A stretch of DNA of 64,000 bases from Chromera velia (lineage: Eukaryota > Sar > Chromeraceae): positions 62,001 through 126,000 of the forward strand of contig JAHBMJ010000245.1 in NCBI GenBank assembly GCA_018398765.1, read 5' to 3'. The first letter of the stretch is position 1, and the number at the start of each line of letters is the position of its first letter. The notes under the pieces were generated by a model. It was not told the DNA's origin and ran no database searches. It saw nothing but the letters and a program-made list of their open reading frames with translations. This document shows positions 1-11,368 of this stretch, one piece after another. Position numbers and translations under genes: made by a program.

Positions 1-2152
1 CAGCCAAACCTTTTCGTATTCTTTCCAAATTACGTGTTCATCCTTCTCCTCAGTGGCCAGAGTCTCTATAAGCTTCGCAAGCTCTGGGCACTGTGAAGGA
101 CATTTGTTTACCCCCCTTCCTATTCGCCCCCCCCTGCGCTCTGCTGCAGCACTCTCGGCTTCTATACCCTCTTCTACAGGCTCACTGCCCCTGTCTTCTC
201 CTTTCTTCTCCTTTAAATCTTCTTTCAACTGCGTGATTTCTTCTATGTACAGATCGGCATCAATCTTTGCAACTTCAGAGAGGGACGTATACTATTTTAT
301 GATCAAATCATCAACCCCCCCTCCCTCTGCTGATTCCAGCTCTTCAACGAGGTCACGAACCTCGTTTTGCGCCTTTTCCTGCCACTCTAACAAACGCGTA
401 CATGCGTAGGGCATTCCAAACTGGTGCCGTTCCACCAGGTCTAGTTGGTAGATCTTTTTCCACCCAGCCTCTCCTGCTCTCTCACTATCGACCTCATTCC
501 CCTACAACTCATCACACTGGTCGTTGGCTGCTTTCAAAATGGAAATGTCTGCATTTGGGAGAGAAGGGAGACTATTGTCCTGTAAGCGTCTCTGTATCAT
601 GCGATGAACGGTAAGCTTCATTGCTGCGTTACCGAGACCAGCCCTATAGCTGCTGCCCTTCAAAGCAAGGTCCAGCTCAAGATGAGACCTCTCATTTTCA
701 AAATCCGTCCCACTCAGGGATGGAGTATGAGAGTCCTGCAGGGCCTTTGATCAGGGACTGTCTCTTCTCCATATACAGCTCAACACTGGGGGGGTCAGAC
801 AGACATCCGTTGTCTACGTGCACCATCTGCAACTCCCATATTCTTTCCCACTTCTCACCAGCTAGTTTCACCCCGTCGTTCTCGACAAGCTCAAATGCGA
901 GCTTCACGAGCAAGACGCGCTGCCTCAGCTCAAGGGGACCGGGAATCAGCCTTCGCACTCTCAAGAGAATATGCTTAGCAGTGACCCACCGCTTTGCTTT
1001 TGCTGGCTCATCAAGACCGTATACGATCTGAAGAGCAGACAAAAGCTCTTCAAAGTCATGGTCATTTTTTTTGAAAACGGCTTGAGAGAGGGCACTCAGG
1101 AAGGGGCTAACCATAAGGTGGGAAACATGAGACACTCCAGCCAGAAAGCGTCTTATCCAATGCTATGGATCAAGGCGCATAAAAATGAGATTTGAAACAG
1201 AAGAATGATTCTAGTGCCTTGTCGCCCACTGCGATCTCCCTCTTCTCTCCTTCCTGAACAGCAATCACAGTCTGTATATCCTACTTGAGCGAGCTTGGGC
1301 TCAACATCTTCTTCATCTTCGTCATCAAATTTGTCGTCGTCTGCTACTAAAGATTCTGAAGGGCAAGGGGGATCGTCAGATGCCTGAGCGAGTTCACTTT
1401 CCTCCAACCCTTCTTCTCCTCCTCTCTCTATCCTCATTTCTTCTCCCTTGCCCTCTCCATCTAAAGTAACACCGCCCCCCCCCATCTCTTCGTCTCCATC
1501 TCTTTGAGGGTGCCAATAGAACTAACGATGGGATGTTTTCTCGGATTCCAGAAAAAAACCTTCTTCAAAGTAAATTCAGCTGGCGAGGGAGGACACTTTA
1601 ATGAGGGGAGGTGGTTTTGGGGATCAATCCACCCTAACATCTCAGATAGCTTAGGGTTTCCAGAATCATCAGACCCCACCTGTGCTTTGACCTGCTTCAA
1701 AATCCACTTTTCTTGGGCTTCTGGAATACGTGGCTATCTACGACTCTTAAGTGGAGCAGAAGGGGGGGCAGGAGGGGGGGGGAACAGTGCTTAGGGGGGA
1801 GGTGTTTGGGCTGGTACTGAAAAAGAGGAGGACGCAGCAGCTGCTGAAATTCCCGCAGAGTCAAGTGGAGCAGAAGGGGGGGCAGGAGTGGGGGGGAACG
1901 GTGCTTGGGGGGGAGGTGCTTAGGCTGGTGCCGAAAAAGAAGAGGACGCAGCAGCTACTGAAATTCCCATAGAGTGCACTGCAGCAGGTGCGGCAGCTGC
2001 TACAGCAACGCTAACGATAGGGACATTAGAGCGGCTACAAAGAGACTCTGTAGGGGGATCCACGTTGGGAGACTCCTGTACTTCAGGAGCAGTGTCCGCA
2101 GAGGGTTCAGCAGCAGCGCTCCTGTCACTCTCCTGTGTTTCCAAAACAGGAA
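1..2152 (-). pseudogene. Broken minus-strand multi-exon coding region, function unknown
   Basis: Long stretches read as protein on the minus strand. An acceptor (TTACAG) at 2153 opens an Ala/Ser/Pro-rich segment. 1700-1286 encodes a segment ending in a strongly acidic stretch. A GT-AG intron at 1284-1163 (122 nt, phase 0) leads to a helical segment (1162-818), and a second intron at 817-736 (82 nt, phase 0) leads to a segment that stays in one frame from 735 to the window edge. Defects: a TAA at about 1920 inside a tandem duplication, a one-base shift in the nine-C run at 1475-1483, and in-frame TAG codons at 504-502 and 294-292. The last part looks like coiled coil. I do not recognise the family. 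It could be a decaying pseudogene, a draft-sequence artefact, or a gene with further introns that I failed to place. Confidence 0.45.
1751..1978. repeat. Two-copy 114-bp tandem duplication
   Basis: Copies lie at 1751-1864 and 1865-1978 and start with the same GTGGAGCAGAAGGGGGG block. The period is 38 codons, so the unit fits the minus-strand reading frame as an Ala/Ser/Pro-rich peptide repeat. At the equivalent minus-strand position one copy has CAA and the other TAA, and G-run lengths differ between copies. Confidence 0.85.
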
Positions 2153-2342
2153 CTGTAAGAAAGCAAAGCAAAACAGAGGGTAACAGAGGGAAAGTGAATA
2201 TACATGAGAGAGAGTCCGAGAGTAACGGCAAGCAAAGTGTAGCCCAATGTAAAAGCAAGCGGCCCGACGGGGAGGAAGGAGGAAAATGGAGGGAGGAAGC
2301 CAAGTGGAGACTACCGTATGGAGAGCACCATAAACAACCAAC

Positions 2343-2800
2343 TTAGGGCACGGAGGATGATGGAGGAAGCCCCTTGATCATCACTGGCTTGCTGTAGTCC
2401 TCCTTTGAAGGCTGCAAAGAATAAAGCAGGGTAAAATTGACAGTGTAGACAGGTAGACGCGTGACGGCTATACACAGAGAGCAATATGGAGACCACCAGC
2501 AGAGTTGAAAAATAAAGTAGGCCATCATAGACTTTGCAAGATAGTTGGTTGGCTCTTGCTTGTGGGCACCACCTGAGGCTGCCGATGCTGTCGGGAGGAC
2601 TGCAGTCAGTTGGACCAGTCATGGTCGCGCCCACATACATATCTCGATAACTAGTTAGTCCGTGCAGGACAGTCCTTGACCTTCTCATACTTGCTCTTCC
2701 ACGGTTTGCTCTTGGAATGGGACTTCCTAGAGTGTTCACCCTTTGCGAGAGCATCGATTCGATCCTCCCAATATGCACCTCCCTTGGCTGTCTTCGGCAT
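2343..2800 (-). CDS. Small two-exon gene, 62-aa basic protein of unknown function
   Basis: Exon 1 (2800-2681) starts with ATG and encodes 40 residues beginning MPKTAKGGAYWEDRIDALAK, rich in Lys and Ser. A phase-0 donor GTCAAG follows. An acceptor ending TTTGCAG at 2412 opens exon 2 (2411-2343), which adds 22 residues and stops at TAA. No family is recognised. The donor has C at +3 like many others in this window, which supports the model. Exon 2 might instead splice onward to the exon that starts at 2152, making this the 5' end of the broken gene downstream, but I found no phase-compatible donor for that. Confidence 0.4.
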
Positions 2801-3870
2801 GCGAGAGTAGCGTAGGCTCTGGAGGCAAGACAACCAACTACTATTACAAACCACCACCAACGTCTAAAACAGAAAAATGAGAGACCAGAGCTTCATCACG
2901 AATGATGACGGCTTCCAACACTTTCAACGCTCTAAGAGAATCATGTTAATGGGAAAAACACGTTTCAAAACAGATTGTGTGAATGAAGAGAACAAGAACC
3001 GTAAGGTTATCAGTGGTTATCGGTAGTCTCCGTGGTGGAGACGGAGACCACGGGGCTGGTCTCCGTCGGGGGGTGTATAATGGGCACTCGGATACTATGA
3101 TGGTGTATACTATATTATAATGTCCCTACGGGACATGCCGTAGCCCCCAGGGGTGAGATAGGGTAAGAGGTGTGTTCATTCAATCGTGGTACATGCAACA
3201 GGTTGTTGGCCGCGCAAAGGTGTAGCCGCGGTATCTGTAAATACCGCAGAGGGCCAGAGATGGCTGGACAGGCTTCAAAGCGATTGAGAAGATCGAAGAA
3301 ATAAGAAGAGCTCTGCTATTAGATACGTTTGCTAATAAGAAAATTAATGATGTACAAGGACTTCGCTAACACATGGTGCTAACGTGAATAAGCATGAAAA
3401 AGAAAATGAAATTGTAACCGCACCAACACATTACTGATAAATCTTTAACAAATTATTTTTGCTTATATAAAAAAATTAAAAAATATATAAAATAAAAATT
3501 ACAATGCTCCCTGCTTAAATCTACTTACATTTTTATTTTTTATTTACGGAGTCAATATATATATAGGTCTTTTATATACAGACACACATGCTGTAATCTT
3601 AAAGTTTCTTTCATTATCTTTCATTTACTTTTATTTATAGATCATTCTACTAGTAGCCAAACATTATATACGCCTTCTATTATCAATTTGCTCTTTTAAA
3701 TCATCTGTGACTGAGACTGTGAGCTAGTCTTAGCTAGTCTATAAAATGTTTGAACACCCTGTTATACAAGACCAAAACTACACGCTTGCTACGCTTGCTG
3801 TATTAGTTGCTGTAGTTGACTGTGCCCACTTACTCACTCACTAACACACTTAGTCACTAAGTCACTAAGT
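2801..3870. other. Spacer without recognisable genes
   Basis: AT-rich from about 3400. Around 3025-3070 the word GTCTCCGTGG and its complement recur and could fold into a hairpin (GACGGAGACC pairs with GGTCTCCGTC). No ORF of interest was seen. Confidence 0.5.
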
Positions 3871-6315
3871 CATTCTTGCTTTCCTCACTCATTCACTCAC
3901 TCACTGTCTCACTTGCTCACTCACTTACTCCCTCATTTTCCCTGTCTATCTTCGATCACTTCCCCACATGCCTAAAGTTGACGGCTTCTATTAATACTCT
4001 CACATTCACATGCCCAAACGGCTTTTGTTCACACACTTGCTCTCTTTGTCTCTCTTTGTTTATTTCTATTTCAAGCCCTGGCAGTTTGAAGTTCTGTTTA
4101 CACACTGAATCTCATTCTCTCTTAGTGACAGGCTGTCTCTATTCATTCAGATACCTACACGCCCATGCAAACATCATGCTTGTGTGAGTCCTTGTCCCTT
4201 TTCATTCACCCACACGCCCAAACGGCTCCTCTTCACCTAGCCTGCTCACACCGCTTCACACACTCACTTTCCCTGCCTGTATTCATTCATTTACATCGTC
4301 GTAACACCCAAAATGGCTTCTGTTTACACATTCGATAGGGGTGTATGATACTGAGGGGGGGGTGGTATGTAGCGCTATGAGAGCTGAGGGTGGATGCCCC
4401 CCCCCCGGTGTGATTCAGAATAAGGTCATCTGAAAATGCCAGACTACGGATGGTGAGGGGGTGTGAGGCATAATGGTGGACAAAAAAAACTCCTAACTTC
4501 TCAGCTATACAATATCCTAAAATCTTTTCAACTATCTAAGACTATCTTAAAACTCAAAAACACTAATATATCTTAAACTAACAGACACTATTTAAAAGTG
4601 TCTTCAAACTAATTATGTTACTAATATGTCACTAGCTTAGTTAACAATCGTGTGCGATCTCATTCATATGCAACTTGTCAATGACTGTGCAAGTCATCAG
4701 TACTTTTTCGATCTCCAAACAGTGAGAGATGCTGAGAGGAGAGGGAAAGGCGATAGAGGGAAAGGCGATAGAGTTATACATGCATGTACTCGATCTCGGT
4801 CCATCGAGACACCATGTATGAATACGATACACCAATTGCGTGCAAAGAGAAGGACTGAGGAAGGAGAAGAAAACGTTGGAACACCTGACTACCCCAACAC
4901 AAAGTCACCCTGATATGTTCTGACAAGCCTATGGACCTCCTTGGTTGGGTGGGTGTTGCTGTTCAGGCATGTTTAGGTGTATGGAAGGTGAAATTAATTT
5001 TAAACGTTGAGGATAGGTTGTGCGGTTTGAGTTTCAAAAATGGTCCACATAATTTTGAGAGACTTTCCCCGGTTTGCACACACAAAACATGTTATGGAGC
5101 ATCGTTGCATGCATGAGCCTCTAAAAAAAAAAATGCATGCATGCATGCATGCATGCATTAAAAAGCTGAATGTCAGCCTCGGTGGGCAACTCTGCATGGA
5201 CACCGGGGGGGGGTATCCCTTCTCGTACGGGCTGGTAGCAGCGGACGCCAGGGGGGGCGGTGTCTGGCGTATCGGGCGTGAAGCACCCGATGCCCGTCCC
5301 GCCATCCACGGGCATAACGGAGCAAGATTGGATGCCCCCCCCCCCCCNCCCCGGTGTCCTGATAGGAGGATACACCCCTATATATCACATTCGCTCTCCA
5401 GGTCTCTCTTCATTATTCTTTATTGATTCAATGCATGAGGCCTAAGCAGCTTTTATTCACACACCCGCTCTCTTTGTATCTCCTTGTTTCTTTTCATTCA
5501 CCCACATGCTCAAACGGCTTCTGTTCATATACTGACTCTCTCTGTCTCTCTTAATTCATCAGCAGGCTCAAGCGGCTTCTGTTCATACACTTGATATCTC
5601 TTCATTCATCCACAGGCCTAGCCATAGGCTCGAGTCACTGTGGCTTTTGTTCAATGACACACAATTGATCCCTCTTCATTTATCTACGGGCCTAAACGGC
5701 TCCTGTTCCTAGCTTCTGTTTATATGCTCGTTCTCCTTATCTCTCTTTCTTTACCCGCACGCCCAAGCGGTTTCTGTTCACATATTCGCTCTCCTTGTAT
5801 TTCCTTGTCTCCCTTCATTCACCCACATGCCCAAATGGCTTCTATTCATACACTCACTCTCCTTGTATCTCCTTTTCTCCCTTCATTCACCCACACGTCC
5901 AAACGGCTTCTGTTTATACACTCGTTCTTCCTGTCTCTCTTCACTCATCCACAGGCCCAAGCGGCTTCTGTATGTTTCTGTTCACACAGTTGATCTCTCT
6001 TCATTCATCCACAGGCCTAAGTGGCTTCTGTTCACACACTTGTTCTCCTTATCTCACCCGCACACCCAAACGGCTTCTATTCATAAACTCATACATACTC
6101 ATAAACACGCTCGCTCTCTCTGTCTCTCTTTATTCATCCACCTGCAGGCCTAAGCGGATTCTGTTATTGCAGACACACTTTCCATGCCCGTGCACCCACA
6201 CGCCCAAACATTCACCCACACCCCCAAACGGCTTCTGTTCACACACTTACTTACCTAGCTTTATCCACAGGCCCAAACGGCTTCTGCTCACATCTCTCCC
6301 TCTTAAACTCACCAA
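3871..6315. repeat. Degenerate minisatellite of about 60-bp units
   Basis: From about 3990 a diverged unit recurs: a 'CCCACACGCCCAAACGGCTT' block, then CTGTTCACACACT, a CGCTCTCC-like stretch and TCTCTTCATTCATC. Copies are clearest at 5500-6300. Before it, 3830-3930 is a simpler ACTCACTC array. The plus-strand reading frames through it are low-complexity Ser/Phe/Leu peptides without gene structure. The array is split by the insertion at 4335-5385. Confidence 0.8.
4335..5385. mobile_element. Non-autonomous DNA transposon-like insertion with TIRs and 8-bp target duplication
   Basis: The 12-bp word ATAGGGGTGTAT at 4335-4346 has its exact reverse complement at 5370-5381. The word CACATTCG flanks the insert at 4327-4334 and at 5386-5393. 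Deleting the insert and one CACATTCG copy restores a normal minisatellite unit, so the target site is well defined. The extra ATAT between the right inverted repeat and the duplication makes the exact right end uncertain. The interior has no transposase-like ORF. It holds an AT-rich part, a GCATGCATGC array (5132-5158) and a GGATGCCCCC...CCGGTGT motif near both ends. An 8-bp duplication and TAGGGGTG-type ends suggest the hAT superfamily. There is an N at 5348. Confidence 0.7.
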
Positions 6316-7242
6316 GCGCTGGACCCATATGTGATGAGCTTCTCCACAACATTTCAAAGCGAATACTACAGTATCCACAGCGACACATACTATATATAGA
6401 CAGTATTTTGCATTATTTTACGTCCCAAATCCTCAAGTGGAGGTAGAAGGAAGTCGAGAAACCAGGTGCTGAAGAACGATAAGAGGCCCGGGGCCAAGTA
6501 GAGAGAAAGAAGATGGGCAAAAAGAGGTTCCTGCAGATCAAATTAACCGTTTTTCCTCTTTGTCAAGCGCACTTAGTCGTGGTGCGGCTTAATCCTAACT
6601 CTGTAAGGCGGCATGTCTTAACTTACCACTGAGCTTGGTAGCATAGTCAAATAACGGAGCAATTTAGAACAGCTTCACTTAGATGGTGTACTTTATCGCC
6701 TTCTTCGAAAACTACACAGATGATCGAATCTAGCTACGTACAATTCCTTTCCATGTGTGTTTTTGCATATGTGTACTGATACATCAAGGTTAGACAAAAG
6801 GTGCATGCATGTTCGCCACGCGCTGTATACAGTTGCCGGAAAGCGGGTCCCGAAAGGCAAATATAACCCGATTTATTGGTAATTCGACTTTTTTTTTTCT
6901 ATAGGTGCGGCTAAGGGCCTTAACAGATACCATGGCCGGGGGCCACGGCATACAAAATTATTAAAAAGCCGAATGCGCAGGGCGCGCCCGCGCGCGGGCG
7001 GCGGGCCGCGGGGCCCCGCGGCGCGGCTCGATCGATCCGCATGCAGTAGCGAGGCGAGGGCGCGGCCCGCGCGCGCCAGGCAATCTTGGGCAGTTTGTCT
7101 CCTCTTCGTCACTCTGTCCAGCTGCCTCTCTGCGACAAAGATCTCCACAGAGCTTTGAAGAGACAGGGAGAGAGTGTGAAAGGTGAAACAGGAGATTGTC
7201 TTGTCGAACGGAACGGAAACGCTCGTGCGAAGACAGCAGAGA
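6316..7242. promoter_or_regulatory. Upstream region of the FBPase gene with a GC-rich island
   Basis: No gene is seen from 6316 to the FBPase start. The stretch at about 6969-7082 is almost pure G and C with many CpG and GCGC words and self-complementary blocks such as CGCGGGGCCCCGCG, in sharp contrast to the surroundings. Being 160-270 bp upstream of the start codon, it is a plausible promoter or 5' UTR element. This assignment is by position only. Confidence 0.35.
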
Positions 7243-8583
7243 ATGACCACGATGTACATCTCTCCTCCTAAGAAGACCCTCAGTGAGACCTTTGAGGAGA
7301 TCTCCAAGAGCCCAAGCCTGATCCCCGAGCTTGGAGAGTTCCTCATTGCCAACACGCCCCATGGGTCTAGTGTCGCCACCTGTGATGAACTCAACAGGTC
7401 AGCTCGCACCCTCTCGTCATGTTCTTAGCATCTCTCTCCTCTTTCTTCAAGCGTCTCCTTTCCCCTGCCTGCAGGCTTCTGACAGGTATCAAGCTGGCCG
7501 CCAAGGTCGTCAACCGAGAGCTCTCCAAGGCAGGGCTTGCAGACATCCTGGGAGCTGCTGGTATCGAGAACGTACAGGTGAGTGAGTGTGTTCACCCACC
7601 TGATTCACGCGTGGTCTCTTCAATTCCCGTCTCCTTTTGCCTTTCTCATGTGTCTAACTTTCACTCCTCTCTGCAGGGTGAGCAGCAGCAGAAGCTGGAT
7701 GTCTTCGCGAACGACAAGTTCATTCAGGTGGGGTCAGCTCGGACACTTCTCTTCGCATAAGGAAGAGGTGCATTCGCAGTTCGCTCTGTCTGCTGCGTCT
7801 TTCGCCGCTCTACGCAAGTGTGGGCGTCTCCGAACTCTGTCTCTATGCTGTCTGCTTTGCAACGATCCAATTTCCCCCCCTTCATTCACGTCCTTTTGTC
7901 CGGTCTTCGTCTTCCCGACTCCATCGGCATCTTCCGGCCCTAAACATTCTTCCCCTTTTTCGATGGCAAACGAGAGCAAGCTGTAGAGACAAATATTCTG
8001 CCAAAGCGCAGGTAGGCCTGTGTCCAGGTTCGGATGTTCCTACAATGTGCCTTTTTCATTCTCTCGTTTCTTCAGAAATCTTCTCCGCGTTTCTTTCTGA
8101 TTTTTCATTCGCTTCCTGCTTTTGCCTGTCCTGCCCCATGCCTCCCTCTTGCTTGCTTGCAGGCCCTTGCCAACCGAGAGGTCGTGTGCGGCATCTGCAG
8201 TGAGGAGCTCGACGAGTTCATCCCCGTGAACCCGAACTCCAAGTACCTCATCCTCATGGACCCCCTCGACGGTCGGTCTCTCTGTCTCTGTCTCTCCCTC
8301 TCTCTGTCTCTCTCTCTCTATATACTTACTAGCTACATGGAGGTCCAAGCACAAGAAGAGCTGAGGTAAGAGCCGATCTCCCCTCTATTCAGACAGTCGA
8401 ACACACCGCAAAAAAGAGTCGCATCCCCCCATCTCACTGAACAAGGAAACAGAAGAAATGGCAGGTACAGGCACCAACACACAGCCAAAGCGACGCACAC
8501 CCAAGAGAACAACCGCCAATGCAACAAAACAAGCGCGATTAATGACGATGAATATACCTCTCTGTCACACACATACGCACACG

Positions 8584-8657
<74 letters not shown>

Positions 8658-11368
8658 TCGCATCAAAATTTTCATCAAGTCGTCTGTCGCTCTTCGCCTC
8701 TCTCACTGTCTGTCTGTGTGTGACTGCATGTCCACGCCCTCTTTTTTTCTTGATCTGTCCCCGTCTGTGTTTGGAAGCTCGTCTGCCTGCCTGACTTCCC
8801 TCCCTTCAGGTTCCTCCAACATCGACGTGAACGTGTCTGTGGGAACGATCTTCTCGATCCTCAGAAGAAAGACCCCAGTCGGGACAATGCCCGAGATCTC
8901 CGACTTTCTCCAACCAGGCAGAAGCCAGGTCGGGTCGGGAGGGTGGGCTAGGGGGCCGGGGGGTCAGGGGAAGATATTATGACCGAATGAGTCAGGCCGG
9001 GAGCAAAAGATTCCCTTCCGGGATTCTTGGGCCCTTTCAAATGGATTCTGTCGTCATCCTTTTTGCTCATCTGCTCTTCTGCATTCATTGTATTTCTTCT
9101 GTCTGTGAAGAAAGGGGAGTGAAGGAGAAACAGGGCCAGAATGGGGATTCGTTCGAACGTGTTCGCAGCCACTCGTAAATGGTAGATGGATCTCACACAG
9201 ACCATCTTCCTGCGGCGTCTCTCTCTCTCACACAATTGATTTCACCCAATGATGGATGGATGTAGGATTGGATGGAACGAACTACTGTTTGTTGACTCCA
9301 CCCTCCCTGCACGGTCTGATGAAGGCAGTTTTTCATGACGTCGGTTTTGTTCATTCTGCCTGTCTACGCTATTTGCAGCTGTGCGCCGGATACGTCCTGT
9401 ATGGCAGCTCCACCCAGCTGGTCGGTTGGTGAGGGGGCCTGCTGCTTTATTCTTCGTTTGCTCGCATGAAGTTGACATGAGAATGGGATAAGCCGATTTG
9501 TCGATTTCTTCAGAAGAGAGCGGCATCGGTAAAGAAAGTCTCGAATGCTTGGTGTTGTGTAGGATCCGGATGCTTGGTGTAGTGTAGAAGAGGGGGGGTC
9601 GATGGGGCACCTGAGGCTGCGTGGGTTGTGATTGAGATTCCGAATCGTGTACGATGTATGGATAAATGGAGAATGCACGAAAGAACGGATGTTCTGATGA
9701 GATGTGGTCTGCTTTGGGTATTATGCAGTAGCTCCTTTTTCACTCCGAGAGAGGGGAAGAAAGAGAGTAAGAAACGGAGGTGGTCTGCAAAGGGTAACAG
9801 GATCACCTGCCTGACTGCCTTCCCGCGCGGTTAATCGACCCTATTGTCCTTCGTACGTATCTCTTCCGTTCTCTCCCTTCCATTCTGTCTGTGTGTCTTC
9901 AGGTGGTCACCACAGGCAACGGCGTCCAGGGGTTTACTCTGGACCCCTCTCTTGGGACATTCTACCTGAGTCACCCGGAGCTCAAGTTCCCTGTACGTCT
10001 CTCTTTATTCAGCTCTGTATTGTGTATAGCTGCGTGTTCGTGTAGTGTGTCATTGAGCGTATGCCTATGTGTGTTAGTGAGCCCTCGCGCCCGTATTTGG
10101 TAGTGAGAGGAGGGGATAAGTAGGAGAGGAGGTTCGAGAGTGAAGAGAGGCAGAAGAAGGAGGTGTGCATTATTTTTCTCTTCCGTGTCGATTTTCCATC
10201 GAGTCACTCCTTTGAATCGCCAGTGCTTGCCCCCCAGTTCCTTCCTAGTTCAAAGCGCGCCCCCCGTCTTTCTTTTCGTGTTCATTTTTTCTTTCTTTCT
10301 TTCTTCCTCCCCGAGAGAGTGTTTGCAGTCCTCAGCCTCTGTGTACTCCTGCAACGAGGGCAACTGGCTGGCGTTCCCCAAGGGCGTGAAGGAATTCATC
10401 GACTGGTGCCATGACGATGAGAAGGTGAGTGAGTGAGTGCGTGAGTGAGTGAGTGAGTGGGTGTGCTTATTCTTTTTGAGGTCCTTTTAAGGGAACATCT
10501 GCGTTTGTTCCTGGGATTGTGCTTGGACCAAAAAAGGGGATCGGAGTTCTCTGGCGAGGGTATTTGCGGTCTCGGCTGGGATCTGATTGAAGAGCCTTGA
10601 GCCCGGTAGCCATGCCCCTCTCTTTCCTTATGCTGATTCCACTCAGTAGTTCATTTTTCCCCTTTCATTATTCCTTTCCCCTGTTTCTTGTTTCTATGTG
10701 CAGGGCATGAGACGGCCCCTCTCTCTTCGGTATATCGGGTCTCTGGTTTCGGACTTTCACCGCAATCTCCTGCAGGGAGGCATCTACCTCTATCCTCCCA
10801 CCAAGAAGGGTCGGTCAAGAGGGGTAGGAGGAATCTGAAAGGGGGGAGGGGGGGCTGCTTTCTATCAAGTATGCTTCCCATCATTTTCTCTCCTCTTCCT
10901 CGCATGCCATGGCAAGGGATGTTTTTTGAGTGTCTCTCTCGAAAGATATTTTGTGATTTCTTTTTTCTCTCTATCTGCTTTTGTTTTTTTAAGACTACAG
11001 ACGGTATCAGTGACGAAAAATTGAATGAGAACACTGGGCATGCTTCCCTGCTGTTTTGTACAAGAACATACGGCATTTTTCTCTCTACGAACTGATGGAT
11101 GAATGGATAACTGCCTTTCCTGCCTGCAGACAGAAGAGGGAAGCTCCGACTTCTGTACGAGGCCAACCCGATGGCCATGATTGCAGAGCAGGCTGGAGGG
11201 ATGGCGGTTGACGGTTTCAACCCCATTCTGGACATCCAGCCCTCCTCCCTGCACGAGCGCGTCCCTCTGTTCACGGGCAGCAAGGTTCTTGTCGGACAGC
11301 TGATGAAGATGATGAAGGAGTTGAGTCCGGAGGAAAACATGGGATTGAACCCCGGAATCGAGAAATAA
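7243..11368 (+). CDS. FBP: Fructose-1,6-bisphosphatase, class I
   Basis: Hydrolyses fructose 1,6-bisphosphate to fructose 6-phosphate in gluconeogenesis or the Calvin cycle. Ten exons join in frame: 7243-7397, 7475-7577, 7677-7727, 8163-8271, 8810-8928, 9379-9420, 9903-9992, 10329-10424, 10704-10809 and 11130-11368, giving 369 aa. This is the usual family length. Visible hallmarks are the metal-binding DPLDGSSNID motif (split by intron 4), [17 protein letters not shown], the [20 protein letters not shown] segment and [20 protein letters not shown]. There is no N-terminal extension, so the protein is probably cytosolic. The cysteine-bearing insertion that makes plant plastid enzymes thioredoxin-sensitive is absent between the TIFSI and CAGY motifs. 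Several introns start with GTCGGT. Intron 8 begins with a long GTGAGTGAGT run. No reading-frame defect was seen. Confidence 0.96.
8577..8653. repeat. (CA)n(GA)n microsatellite in FBPase intron 4
   Basis: About 22 CA units followed by about 16 GA units, lying between exons 4 and 5. Confidence 0.95.

Noticed and set aside
1-2152. Nuclear genetic code with TAG/TAA read as glutamine
   Set aside because: FBPase terminates at TAA right at its expected C terminus, and the large gene models have no internal TAG or TAA; decay of one locus is simpler.
5724-6334. 179-residue plus-strand frame rich in PNGFCSHT repeats
   Set aside because: Arises from the ~60-bp minisatellite. The repeat is out of phase between copies and there is no gene structure around it.
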